Origin: Serpens sp964410065
Lineage (GTDB): Bacteria > Pseudomonadota > Gammaproteobacteria > Pseudomonadales > Pseudomonadaceae
Assembly (NCBI GenBank): GCA_964410065.1
Contig: CAYPFO010000007.1
Coordinates: 23,697 to 87,696 of the forward strand
Reading direction: 5' to 3'
DNA length: 64,000 nucleotides
A model generated the notes under the pieces. That model had not been told where the DNA came from and made no database searches. It saw nothing but the letters and a program-made list of their open reading frames with translations. Every line of letters begins with the position of its first letter. The first letter of the stretch is position 1. Made by a program: the position numbers and the translations under genes. Of the stretch, positions 51,824 through 60,261 are shown piece by piece.

Positions 51824-53872
51824 TCAGGCCTTGTCGGCGGCGTCCGGCAGATTGAAACCGGACACCGAGCCGCGCATTTCACTGGCCATCTTGGCCAGGT
51901 TGCCGATGCTGGTGGCGGTAGCGGTGGTACCGGTCGACGTCTGCGAGGTGATCTCCTGGATCACGTTCATGGTGTTGGAGATGTGCCCGGCCGAAGAGGC
52001 CTGCTGACGTGCGGCGTTGGAGATGTTCTGAATCAGCGAGGCGAGACTCTTGGAGACCTTTTCGATTTCTTCCAGAGCGACTCCGGCGTCCTGCGCCAGG
52101 TGCGCGCCGCGTACCACTTCCGTGGTGGTCTGCTCCATGGAGATCACCGCCTCGTTGGTGTCGGCCTGAATGGCCTTCACCAGGGTTTCGATCTGCTTGG
52201 TGGCGGCTGAAGAACGCTCTGCCAGGCGCTGGACTTCGTCGGCAACCACCGCGAAGCCGCGACCGGCGTCACCGGCCATGGAAGCCTGGATGGCGGCGTT
52301 GAGGGCGAGGATGTTGGTTTGGTCGGCGATGTCGTTGATCAGGCTGACGATGTCACCGATCTCCTGGGACGATTCACCCAGGCGCTTGATGCGCTTGGAG
52401 GTGTCCTGGATCTGCTCGCGAATGTTGTCCATGCCGGTGATGGTGTTGTGCACCACCTCGTTGCCCTTGTTGGCAATCGCCACGGAGCGTTCGGCTACTG
52501 CCGCGGATTCGGCGGCGTTGGCCGATACCTGGTCAATGGACACGGCCATTTCGTTGATCGCCGCAGAGGCGCCGGCAATTTCCTGGGCCTGGTGCTCGGA
52601 GGCTTCGGCCAAGTGCATGGCGGTAGCCTGGGTTTCCTGGGCGGCGGCGGCCACCTGCACAGCGGTCAGGTTAATGGTCTGTACCAGGTCGCGCAGCTGG
52701 TCGATGGAGTAGTTGATCGAGTCGGCGATGGCGCCGGTGAAGTCTTCGGTCACCGTTGCGGCCACAGTCAGGTCGCCATCGGCGAGGTCGGCGATTTCGT
52801 CGAGCAGGCGCAGAATGGCGGTCTGGTTGCGTTCGTTCTTTTCGGCGGTCTCGGCCAGACGGCGGCGCGTGTCCTGCACCATCACCAGAGCGATGAGGAT
52901 AATGGCCGCCAGGGCCAGGAAGCCCAGCAGGTAACCGGCCAGGGTGTGCAGGGCGCGTCCGTCGGCCTGAGCCTCGAAGCTGACAGCCAGTTCCGAAGCC
53001 TTGTCCAGCAGGGTTTGCGACAGGCTGAAGATGCTTTCCGCAGATTCGCGAACCTGGAACAGTTCCGGCGAGGTTTCCAGGATCTCGTCTACCGAGCCGG
53101 AGACGAATTCGAACAGCTCGACAATTTCGCTCAGGCGTTCACGTGCGTCCACATCGGCGACGCGGGTGATTTCCATGGCCGGGTTGCCGTCGAGCATGGC
53201 CTTCAGCACGCGGCCGAACAGGCTGGCGTCACGGCCGAACATGTCGGCGGCCTGTACCGAATCCTGGTCACCGGCGAGCACCTTGTTTACCGAGCCGAGG
53301 ATTCGCTCGGCCAGCAGCGACTGACGTTGGGCGACGGAGACCTGGGCGGCGGGCGCGTTGCTCTCCAGCAGGATGTCGACCACTTCTTCGTATTCCACCT
53401 GCAGCTGCGGGATGGTTTCCGACAGGGTTGCCGCCACCTGGTGCAGGGACAGAACGGTCTGTTCGCTGGACAGGATCACGTCGGTGCTACGCCGCAGGCT
53501 GGTCCAGTCCTGCTGCACCGCGTCCATTTCGCGTTCCACGACACCCGGAACGGCGGGCAAGCCGCTCGCGGGATCGCCTTTGACCAGGAAGCCCCAGCGC
53601 TTGTCAAAATCGTTGCGCGCGTCCTTGAGCAGGGTAAAGGCCTCGGCCTTGCCCGCTGCCGCTTCGGTGGCGTTCTTGGCGATACGCTGGGAGAGCACAC
53701 GCAGCTCACCGGCATGACTGATGTATTCCGTGTCGTAGCTGGACTGGATATTCAGGTATGCGAAGTTGGCGAACAGCAGCACGATGGAAACGATCAGGGT
53801 TACGAAGAGGCCCGCGATCAGCGTGCTGCTGCGCATCCCCGCGATAAAATTGCCCATGTTGGTCTTTTTCAT
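51824..53872 (-). CDS. pilJ: Type IV pilus methyl-accepting chemoreceptor PilJ
   Basis: A 682-residue MCP, the length of P. aeruginosa PilJ. It has an N-terminal transmembrane helix (STLIAGLFVTLIVSIVLLFANFAYL, about 15-39), a periplasmic region of two PilJ modules (about 40-305), a second helix (LAGYLLGFLALAAIILIALVMV), HAMP-like linker and cytoplasmic signalling coiled coil. The conserved tip contains AALNAAIQASMAGDAGRGFAVVADEVQRLAERS-type residues. It senses pilus or surface signals for ChpA. ATG 53872 is chosen over an ATG-equivalent 17 codons upstream. Confidence 0.95.
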   Translation of the reverse strand: MKKTNMGNFIAGMRSSTLIAGLFVTLIVSIVLLFANFAYLNIQSSYDTEYISHAGELRVLSQRIAKNATEAAAGKAEAFTLLKDARNDFDKRWGFLVKGDPASGLPAVPGVVEREMDAVQQDWTSLRRSTDVILSSEQTVLSLHQVAATLSETIPQLQVEYEEVVDILLESNAPAAQVSVAQRQSLLAERILGSVNKVLAGDQDSVQAADMFGRDASLFGRVLKAMLDGNPAMEITRVADVDARERLSEIVELFEFVSGSVDEILETSPELFQVRESAESIFSLSQTLLDKASELAVSFEAQADGRALHTLAGYLLGFLALAAIILIALVMVQDTRRRLAETAEKNERNQTAILRLLDEIADLADGDLTVAATVTEDFTGAIADSINYSIDQLRDLVQTINLTAVQVAAAAQETQATAMHLAEASEHQAQEIAGASAAINEMAVSIDQVSANAAESAAVAERSVAIANKGNEVVHNTITGMDNIREQIQDTSKRIKRLGESSQEIGDIVSLINDIADQTNILALNAAIQASMAGDAGRGFAVVADEVQRLAERSSAATKQIETLVKAIQADTNEAVISMEQTTTEVVRGAHLAQDAGVALEEIEKVSKSLASLIQNISNAARQQASSAGHISNTMNVIQEITSQTSTGTTATATSIGNLAKMASEMRGSVSGFNLPDAADKA

Positions 53873-53956
53873 TATCTGGCCCCCGCCTGGGCCCACCGCA
53901 TTGCTAGTTCCATTTGAAGCCACAAGGCCGATCGTGCCGGCCCACCGAAATCGTTG

Positions 53957-54493
53957 TTACACCGCAACGTCGAGAAAATCAGCGTGCTGCGCCAGCGCCT
54001 GCGGGCTGAACACCAGCCAGGGCTGCTCGCGATTGAACATCCCATAGATGAAAGGCTGAAGCGCTGCCTCCAAGGGAGGCGGCTGCTCGGAAAAGGCTTC
54101 CACCGAAAAATGCTGCATGCCGAACACTTCATCGACGATGACCCCGGAGAACACGTCCTGATGCTCAATCACCAATACCCGGCGTTGTTTGAGCAGCGGG
54201 GAGAGTTCATGGCCAAAAAAGTCGCACAGGTCGATCATCGGCAGCAGGCGTCCGCGCACGTTGGCCACACCCTTGACCCAGGATTTCACGCCCGGTAAAC
54301 GGGTATGGCGGGGCACGCGCAGAATTTCACCCACTTCGCCCATGGGCGCGACGAATAGGCGTTCGCCCATGCGAAAGCCGATGCCGCTCCAGGTCTGCTG
54401 GGTTTCCTGCTGCGAGGGCAAACCGGCTGCCAGCGCTCGGCAGCGCCGGTCGATGCCCAGCAGCAGTTCGAAGGGAGTCTGTGCGTCCGACAT
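53957..54493 (-). CDS. pilI: CheW-like adaptor PilI
   Basis: A 178-residue CheW-domain protein opening MSDAQTPFELLLGIDRRCRALAAGLP, with VKGVANVRGRLLPMIDLCDFFG typical of CheW. It couples the receptor PilJ to ChpA. The start matches P. aeruginosa PilI, which is 178 residues as I recall; a 17-residue extension is dropped. It lies between pilH and pilJ. Confidence 0.94.
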   Translation of the reverse strand: MSDAQTPFELLLGIDRRCRALAAGLPSQQETQQTWSGIGFRMGERLFVAPMGEVGEILRVPRHTRLPGVKSWVKGVANVRGRLLPMIDLCDFFGHELSPLLKQRRVLVIEHQDVFSGVIVDEVFGMQHFSVEAFSEQPPPLEAALQPFIYGMFNREQPWLVFSPQALAQHADFLDVAV

Positions 54494-54543
54494 GCCTGCC
54501 TTGGCCTGGTATTGGGAAGGAACGAGAGCGCTCCGGTCCGGCA

Positions 54544-54909
54544 TCAGCCGGCCAGTACCGCTTTCAGAGTCTGCAGCAGGGTCGCCTCATCCACCGGTTT
54601 GGTCAGATAGTCTTTGGCGCCTTGACGCTTGCCCCAGACCTTATCGGTTTCCTGGTCCTTGGTGGTGACGATGATCACCGGGATGTGACTGGTGTCCGCA
54701 TCTTTGGTCAATTGCCGGGTGGCCTGGAAGCCATTGAGCCCGGGCATGACGATATCCATCAGCACGACGTCGGGTTTTTCCTGGCGGGCCAGGGCCACGC
54801 CGTCTGCGCCGTTTTCGGCCTTGAGCACCTGGTGACCATGCTTTTCCAGCATCTCGGTCAGCTTGTACATCTCGGTCGGAGAGTCATCAACAATCAAAAT
54901 ACGAGCCAT
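54544..54909 (-). CDS. pilH: CheY-like response regulator PilH
   Basis: A 121-residue single receiver (MARILIVDDSPTEMYKLTEMLEKHGH) with the acidic pair DD, the phosphoacceptor Asp in VVLMDIVMPGLNGFQ, Thr in VTTKD and Lys in TKPVDE. PilH is one of two CheY-like outputs of ChpA, proposed to oppose or modulate PilG in pilus retraction. The start at ATG 54909 removes a 6-residue extension. Confidence 0.95.
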   Translation of the reverse strand: MARILIVDDSPTEMYKLTEMLEKHGHQVLKAENGADGVALARQEKPDVVLMDIVMPGLNGFQATRQLTKDADTSHIPVIIVTTKDQETDKVWGKRQGAKDYLTKPVDEATLLQTLKAVLAG

Positions 54910-54954
54910 GGTATTCCCCATACACAAAAGACGTCAGCGGCCAGTGGCCGGACC

Positions 54955-55362
54955 TCAGGATATTTGCTCCACCGGTGTGAAGTCGGGCACGTGTGCCTTG
55001 ATGGCACCGAGCAGTTCTTCCTTGCTGAAGGGCTTGGTGAGGTACTGATCGGACCCTACGATGCGCCCCTTGGCCTTGTCGAACAGGCCATCCTTGGAAG
55101 ACAGCATGATCACCGGCGTGGATTTGAATGCGCTGTTGTTCTTGATCAGCGCGCAGGTCTGATAACCGTCGAGCCGCGGCATCATGATGTCGACAAATAT
55201 GATGTTCGGGTGAGTGTCGGCAATCTTGGCCAGTGCATCGAAGCCATCGACGGCAGTGATGACCTCGCAGCCCACTTTCTTCAGTAGGGTTTCCGCGGTG
55301 CGGCGAATCGTCTTCGAGTCGTCGATCACCATTACTTTCAAGCTGTCGGAATGCTGTTCCAT
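54955..55362 (-). CDS. pilG: CheY-like response regulator PilG
   Basis: A 135-residue receiver (MEQHSDSLKVMVIDDSKTIRRTAETLLKKVGCEV), with phosphoacceptor Asp in IIFVDIMMPRLDGYQ and conserved Lys in LTKPFSKEE. PilG drives pilus extension and cAMP signalling downstream of ChpA. It heads the leftward operon pilGHIJK-chpABC and is divergent from gshB across 241 bp. Met 55362 is preceded immediately by another ATG at 55365; the shorter form matches the family. Confidence 0.95.
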   Translation of the reverse strand: MEQHSDSLKVMVIDDSKTIRRTAETLLKKVGCEVITAVDGFDALAKIADTHPNIIFVDIMMPRLDGYQTCALIKNNSAFKSTPVIMLSSKDGLFDKAKGRIVGSDQYLTKPFSKEELLGAIKAHVPDFTPVEQIS

Positions 55363-55557
55363 CATCGCCCTACCATAGCCTCGGTGAGTCGTTATTGTTA
55401 CGTGTGCCTGAGACCGGCCAGCGAAGGGATCTCGGTCCCCTCGGTGCGTCTTTGTAGCACAGTCCTCAGACGGCAATCCACAGAGGGGTCAGCCATCCGC
55501 TTTTTCCTTGACCGAGAGCACTCGCGGCGCCACCCTGACGCCCTGTAAACCCGTTTT

Positions 55558-55573
55558 GGCAGTGTCTACTGCC
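55558..55573. other. Palindrome in the pilG/gshB gap
   Basis: Perfect inverted repeat GGCAGT-GTCT-ACTGCC about 30 nt upstream of gshB, within a possible promoter. It could be an operator; nothing else identifies it. Confidence 0.35.
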
Positions 55574-55603
55574 TTGTTCTTATCGCTGCGGAGGATACCC
55601 CAC

Positions 55604-56560
55604 ATGAGCGTTCGCCTCGGGATCGTCATGGACCCCATTGCAGGCATTGCCTTCAAGAAGGACAGCTCGCTGGCCATGCTGCTGGCCGCTCAGGAGCGCG
55701 GCTGGTCGTTGTTCTACATGGAGCAGCAGGACCTCTATCAGCTGAGCAACCAGGCTCGCGCCCGGATGCGCCCCCTGCGTGTGTTCAACGACCCGGAGCA
55801 TTGGTTCGAGCTCGACGCCGAGACCGACGCACCACTCGGCGAGCTCGATGTCATCCTCATGCGCAAGGACCCGCCCTTCAACGGCGAGTACGTTTATGCC
55901 ACCTATCTGCTGGAACTGGCCGAGCAGGCCGGTGCCCTGGTGGTCAACCGCCCGCAAAGCCTGCGTGACTGCAACGAAAAGTTCTTTGCCACGCAATTTC
56001 CGCAATGCACGCCGCCTACGTTGGTCAGCCGACGCTCGGACATTCTCCGCGAGTTCGCCCGCGAGCACCGTGACATCATTCTCAAACCCCTGGATGAGAT
56101 GGGCGGCGCCTCGATCTTCCGCCACCGCGAAGGCGATCCCAACCTGTCGGTGATTCTCGAGACGCTGACCGATCACGGCGCGCGGCAGATCATGGCGCAG
56201 CGTTACATTCCTGAGATCAAGGATGGCGATAAGCGCATTCTGATGATCGATGGCGAGCCGGTGCCTTACTGCCTGGCGCGCATACCCGCGGCCGGCGAGA
56301 CGCGTGGCAACCTGGCCGCCGGTGGCCGCGGCGAAGCGCGCCCGCTGAGCGAGCGTGATCGCGAGATCGCCGCCATCGTCGGTCCGCAGTTGCGCGCGCG
56401 TGGCTTGCTGTTCGTAGGGCTGGACGTGATTGGCGATTACCTGACGGAAATCAACATCACCAGCCCGACCTGCATCCGTGAAATCGACAATGCTTACGGA
56501 ACGCGTATCGGCGAGCAGTTGATGGATGCCATCGAAGCCAAGCTGCAGGCGCGCGCCTGA
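55604..56560 (+). CDS. gshB: Glutathione synthetase
   Basis: GshB joins gamma-glutamylcysteine and glycine with ATP. The 318-residue ATP-grasp protein opens MSVRLGIVMDPIAGIAFKKDSSLAMLLAAQERGW, and has LRDCNEKFFATQFP, ILKPLDEMGGASIFR, RILMIDGEPVPYCLARIPA and the metal-binding ITSPTCIREID. ATG 55604 is preceded by GGAGG; the upstream frame extension adds 32 atypical residues. A hairpin CGGCAGC / GCTGCCG lies at 56579-56597 after its stop. Confidence 0.96.
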   Translation: MSVRLGIVMDPIAGIAFKKDSSLAMLLAAQERGWSLFYMEQQDLYQLSNQARARMRPLRVFNDPEHWFELDAETDAPLGELDVILMRKDPPFNGEYVYATYLLELAEQAGALVVNRPQSLRDCNEKFFATQFPQCTPPTLVSRRSDILREFAREHRDIILKPLDEMGGASIFRHREGDPNLSVILETLTDHGARQIMAQRYIPEIKDGDKRILMIDGEPVPYCLARIPAAGETRGNLAAGGRGEARPLSERDREIAAIVGPQLRARGLLFVGLDVIGDYLTEINITSPTCIREIDNAYGTRIGEQLMDAIEAKLQARA

Positions 56561-56666
56561 AGACCGCCTGGCATGCACCGGCAGCTTCAAGCTGCCGTGT
56601 GGTTCATAGACTTTTGCGCCGGCTCTCGGGCAGACTGCCGGCCTTTTCGACCCGTAGCAGTGCATC

Positions 56667-57557
56667 ATGACCGCAGCTTTTTTGCCTGAACTCGACAACC
56701 CTGGCGTGCGTCCTGCCGACCGCCTGGGGTTTACCCTGTTTCTGGCCGCAGTCCTGCATATGGCGCTGATTCTCGGCCTGGGCTTTCAACTAGCGGACCC
56801 GCCGGCAATTAGCAAAAGCCTGGAAATCACCCTGTCCACGTTTAAAAGCGCGGAAGCGCCCAAAGAGGCGGATTTCCTGGCCCAGGACAACCAGCAAGGC
56901 AGTGGCACCCTGGAGCACAAGGCGGCGACCAAGACCACTGAAATTGCGCCTTTTCACGACACGCAAATCAACCGGGTAACGCCGCAGCCCACCGCGCCGC
57001 AACAGGTGCCGCAGGAGTCACCCAAGGCGGCTGTCGCCACCCGTGCGCCGCAGCCGACCAAGACGCCGGTACAGCGCGAACAGCGCAAGACCGAAACCCA
57101 GCCGCGACCGGTGCCGGAGTTCGACAGCGCTCAGTTGTCCGCCGAAATCGCCAGCCTGGAAGCCGACCTGGCCCTGGAGCAGCAGCTCTACGCCAAGCGG
57201 CCGAAGATTCATCGCCTCAATGCCGCCTCGACCATGCGTGACAAGGGCGCCTGGTACAAGGACGAGTGGCGCAAGAAGGTCGAGCGCATCGGCAACCTCA
57301 ATTACCCGGATCAGGCCCGTCGCGAACGCCTGTACGGCAACCTGCGCCTGTTGGTGTCGATCCGTCGCGACGGGTCGTTGCACGAGGTGCTGGTCCTGGA
57401 ATCCTCCGGCCATGCGGTGCTCGATCAGGCGGCGATGCGCATCGTTCACCTGGCGGCGCCCTATGCGCCCTTCACCGGTGATCTGGCCGATTTCGACCGG
57501 CTGGAAATCATCCGGACCTGGCGCTTCGAGCGCGGTGACCGCCTTTCGAGTCAATAA
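56667..57557 (+). CDS. TonB-like energy transducer protein
   Basis: A 296-residue protein with a cytosolic tail, one N-terminal transmembrane helix (FTLFLAAVLHMALILGLGFQL, about 22-42), a Pro/Gln/Lys-rich periplasmic spacer (about 90-150) and a C-terminal TonB domain (YPDQARRERLYGNLRLLVSIRRDGSLHEVLVLESSGHAVLDQAAMRIV). It resembles P. aeruginosa TonB3, linked to twitching and pilus assembly, which fits its position beside the pil-chp operon. No exbB/exbD is adjacent. A 106-bp gap separates it from gshB. Confidence 0.87.
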   Translation: MTAAFLPELDNPGVRPADRLGFTLFLAAVLHMALILGLGFQLADPPAISKSLEITLSTFKSAEAPKEADFLAQDNQQGSGTLEHKAATKTTEIAPFHDTQINRVTPQPTAPQQVPQESPKAAVATRAPQPTKTPVQREQRKTETQPRPVPEFDSAQLSAEIASLEADLALEQQLYAKRPKIHRLNAASTMRDKGAWYKDEWRKKVERIGNLNYPDQARRERLYGNLRLLVSIRRDGSLHEVLVLESSGHAVLDQAAMRIVHLAAPYAPFTGDLADFDRLEIIRTWRFERGDRLSSQ

Positions 57558-57693
57558 GCGCGGCGCTTGTCGAAATCCCCACAGCGCCGGGGCAGGGTCA
57601 ACTCGGCGCGGCGCAAGGGCTGTGCACGTCACGCGCGGGCAGGCCTGTCGCCTGTCGCTTGCCGGCCACGTCGGGAAGGCCGAAACTAGGCCC

Positions 57694-58260
57694 ATGAACA
57701 CTGCTCCGAGCTACCTCACAAATCATCTCCTGATCGCCATGCCGCACATGGGCGATCCGAGTTTCGCACAAACCGTCATTTACCTGATCGAGCACAGCCC
57801 GCAGGGCGCCATGGGCCTGGTGATCAACCGACCCAACGGTCTGGACCTGGCCGATGTACTCGAACAGTTGCGCCCCGATGACATCCCCACGCCGGTCAGT
57901 CATGAACAACCCATCTATGCCGGCGGCCCGGTGCAAACCGACCGCGGCTTTGTGCTGCACGACGGCGGCTGGCAGTTCCAGGCCACGCTGGAGCTTGGCG
58001 AGCTGGCGCTGTCCACGTCCCAGGATGCGTTGTTCGCCATCGCCGACGGCACCGGCCCGGCGCGCAGCTTCATCGCCCTCGGCTATGCCGGTTGGGATGC
58101 CGGACAGCTGGAGGCCGAGCTGGCCGACAACGCCTGGCTGTGCTGCCCCAGCGATGCGCGCATTCTGTTTGAAATTCCCGCCGTGCAACGCCTGCAGGCC
58201 GCTGCGGCCCATTTGGGCGTCGATCTGAGCCTGTTGACCAGCCAGGTCGGTCACGCATGA
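57694..58260 (+). CDS. algH: AlgH/YqgE family protein
   Basis: A 188-residue protein starting at ATG 57694 (MNTAPSYLTNHLLIAMPHMGDPSFAQTVIYLIEHSPQGAMGLVINRP), with GGPVQTDRGFVLH and ALGYAGWDAGQLEAEL, all typical of UPF0301/AlgH. The role is unclear; it was first linked to alginate regulation in P. aeruginosa. A long in-frame upstream region is not part of the gene. Its stop overlaps the ruvX start by 4 nt. Confidence 0.94.
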   Translation: MNTAPSYLTNHLLIAMPHMGDPSFAQTVIYLIEHSPQGAMGLVINRPNGLDLADVLEQLRPDDIPTPVSHEQPIYAGGPVQTDRGFVLHDGGWQFQATLELGELALSTSQDALFAIADGTGPARSFIALGYAGWDAGQLEAELADNAWLCCPSDARILFEIPAVQRLQAAAAHLGVDLSLLTSQVGHA

Positions 58261-58682
58261 GCGAAAAGCCACGCCTCTTGCTGGGCTTCGATTACGGCAG
58301 CAAACAAATTGGCGTCGCGGTTGGCCAGGCGATCACCGCCCAGGCCCGCGAGCTGTGTGTGCTCAAGGCGCAAAACGGCGTGCCGGACTGGGCGCAGGTC
58401 GAAAAACTCATCAAGGAATGGCAGCCGGACGCCATCGTGGTCGGCCTGCCACTGAACATGGACGGCACCCCCAGCGAGATGAGCGCCCGTGCCGAGAAAT
58501 TCGCCCGCCGGCTGAATGGCCGCTTCAATCTGCCAGTGCACACCCATGACGAACGCCTGACCACCTTCGAGGCCAAGGGCCAGCGCATGGCCCAAGGCCA
58601 GCGCGGCGGCTACCGGGACAATCCGGTGGACGCCTTGGCCGCCGCCCTGCTGCTCGAGGGATGGCTCGAGCAGAACTGTTGA
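58257..58682 (+). CDS. ruvX: Holliday-junction resolvase-like RNase YqgF/RuvX
   Basis: A 141-residue RNase H-fold protein with GFDYGSKQIGVAVGQ, the VVGLPLNMDGTPSEM motif and VDALAAALLLEGWL. In other bacteria it trims the 3' end of 16S rRNA precursor. Translationally coupled to algH (ATGA overlap) and followed by pyrR, the usual order in gammaproteobacteria. Confidence 0.95.
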   Translation: MSEKPRLLLGFDYGSKQIGVAVGQAITAQARELCVLKAQNGVPDWAQVEKLIKEWQPDAIVVGLPLNMDGTPSEMSARAEKFARRLNGRFNLPVHTHDERLTTFEAKGQRMAQGQRGGYRDNPVDALAAALLLEGWLEQNC

Positions 58683-58691
58683 TTTATTTCT

Positions 58692-58705
58692 GGCCCGCTT
58701 GGGCC
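58692..58705 (+). other. Small hairpin between ruvX and pyrR
   Basis: GGCCC-GCTT-GGGCC just upstream of the pyrR ribosome binding site. It could serve as a weak attenuator or just a 5' stem; no T-run follows. Confidence 0.35.
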
Positions 58706-58726
58706 TTCCGCCTGCAAGGAGAGCCC

Positions 58727-59236
58727 ATGAAGCTGCCCAATCCCGCCGAACTGTTGCCCCAGATGGCCCGCGACCTGCGCGCCCACCTCGCCCTGCGACA
58801 GATCAGCGAGCCGCGTTTTATCGGCATCCAGACAGGGGGGCTCTGGGTCGCCGAGGCGCTGCTCGCCGAACTGGCCGAGCCCGGCCCGTTGGGCGTGCTC
58901 AACGTGTCCTTCTACCGGGATGATTTCAGCCAGCGCGGCCTGCATCCGGTGGTCAGCCCTTCGGCGCTGCCGTTCGAGGTGGAAGGCCAGCACCTGGTGC
59001 TGATCGATGATGTGTTGATGAGCGGGCGCACCGTGCGCGCGGCCCTCAACGAATTGTTCGACTATGGCCGTCCCGCCAGCGTGACGCTGGTTTGCCTGCT
59101 CGACCTGGACGCCCGCGAGTTGCCGATCCGTGCTGATGTACTCGGCGCCAGCCTGTCGCTGGCCCCTTCGGAACGGGTAAAATTGCTCGGCCCCGCGCCC
59201 CTGACGCTGGAACTCCAAGACCTCGCCGCCAATTGA
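58727..59236 (+). CDS. pyrR: Pyrimidine regulatory protein / uracil phosphoribosyltransferase-like PyrR
   Basis: A 169-residue PRTase-fold protein starting at ATG 58727 with AAGGAGAG. It has GIQTGGLWVAEALL, LNVSFYRDDFSQRG and the PRPP-binding motif HLVLIDDVLMSGRTVRAAL. In Gram-positives PyrR binds pyr mRNA; in pseudomonads it is reported to influence the pyr genes, but the mechanism is less clear. Its stop comes just before pyrB in the same operon. Confidence 0.94.
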   Translation: MKLPNPAELLPQMARDLRAHLALRQISEPRFIGIQTGGLWVAEALLAELAEPGPLGVLNVSFYRDDFSQRGLHPVVSPSALPFEVEGQHLVLIDDVLMSGRTVRAALNELFDYGRPASVTLVCLLDLDARELPIRADVLGASLSLAPSERVKLLGPAPLTLELQDLAAN

Positions 59237-59244
59237 GACTCCCA

Positions 59245-60261
59245 ATGCTGCCCACCGCTGCCAAGTGTCCGTTGCAACTCAATACCCAAGGCCAGCTGCG
59301 CCATTTTCTGTCCCTCGACGGCTTGCCCCGAGAACTACTGACTGAGGTACTCGACACCGCCGACTCGTTTCTCGAGGTCGGCGCACGGGCGGTGAAGAAA
59401 GTGCCGCTGCTGCGCGGCAAGACGGTGTGCAACGTGTTCTTCGAGAACTCCACGCGCACCCGCACCACGTTCGAGTTGGCGGCCCAGCGGCTGTCCGCCG
59501 ACGTGATCACCCTGAACGTGTCGACGTCGTCGACCAGCAAGGGCGAATCGCTGTTCGACACCCTGCGCAACCTCGAAGCGATGGCCGCCGACATGTTCGT
59601 GGTGCGTCACTCCGACTCCGGTGCCGCGCATTTCATTGCCGAGCACGTCTGCCCTGACGTGGCGATCATCAACGGTGGCGATGGTCGTCATGCGCACCCG
59701 ACCCAGGGCATGCTCGACATGCTGACCATCCGCCGTCACAAGGGCAGCTTCGAGAATCTGTCGGTGGCGATCGTCGGCGACATCCTGCATTCGCGGGTGG
59801 CGCGCTCGGACATTTTTGCCCTGCGCGCCTTGGGCTGCCGCGACATTCGCGTGATCGGCCCGAAGACCCTGCTGCCGGTCGGCCTGGAAGAGTACGGCGT
59901 GCGCCTGTTCACCAGCCTCAGCGAAGGGCTCAAGGATGTCGATGTGGTGGTCATGCTGCGCCTGCAGCGCGAGCGCATGCAAGGCGGCCTGCTGCCCAGC
60001 GAGGGCGAGTTCTACCGGCTTTACGGCTTGAGTACCGAACGCCTGGCGCTGGCCAAGCCGGATGCGATCGTAATGCATCCGGGACCGATCAACCGCGGTG
60101 TGGAAATCGAATCGGCGGTGGCCGATGGTCCGCAATCGGTGATTCTCAACCAGGTCACCTACGGCATCGCCGTGCGCATGGCGGTGCTGTCCATGACCAT
60201 GAGCGGGCAGACCGCCGAACGTCAACTTGAATCCGAACGTGCTGCCGAGGAGCAGAATTGA
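59245..60261 (+). CDS. pyrB: Aspartate carbamoyltransferase catalytic subunit
   Basis: PyrB condenses aspartate and carbamoyl phosphate, the committed step of pyrimidine synthesis. The 338-residue protein has the carbamoyl-phosphate loop FENSTRTRTTFELAAQRL, the 80s-type loop STSSTSKGESL, HPTQGMLD and MHPGPINRGVE. ATG 59245 is preferred over an in-frame TTG at 59233. The 3' end overlaps pyrC' (TGATG). In Pseudomonas the enzyme forms a dodecamer with the PyrC' subunit rather than with PyrI. Confidence 0.96.
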   Translation: MLPTAAKCPLQLNTQGQLRHFLSLDGLPRELLTEVLDTADSFLEVGARAVKKVPLLRGKTVCNVFFENSTRTRTTFELAAQRLSADVITLNVSTSSTSKGESLFDTLRNLEAMAADMFVVRHSDSGAAHFIAEHVCPDVAIINGGDGRHAHPTQGMLDMLTIRRHKGSFENLSVAIVGDILHSRVARSDIFALRALGCRDIRVIGPKTLLPVGLEEYGVRLFTSLSEGLKDVDVVVMLRLQRERMQGGLLPSEGEFYRLYGLSTERLALAKPDAIVMHPGPINRGVEIESAVADGPQSVILNQVTYGIAVRMAVLSMTMSGQTAERQLESERAAEEQN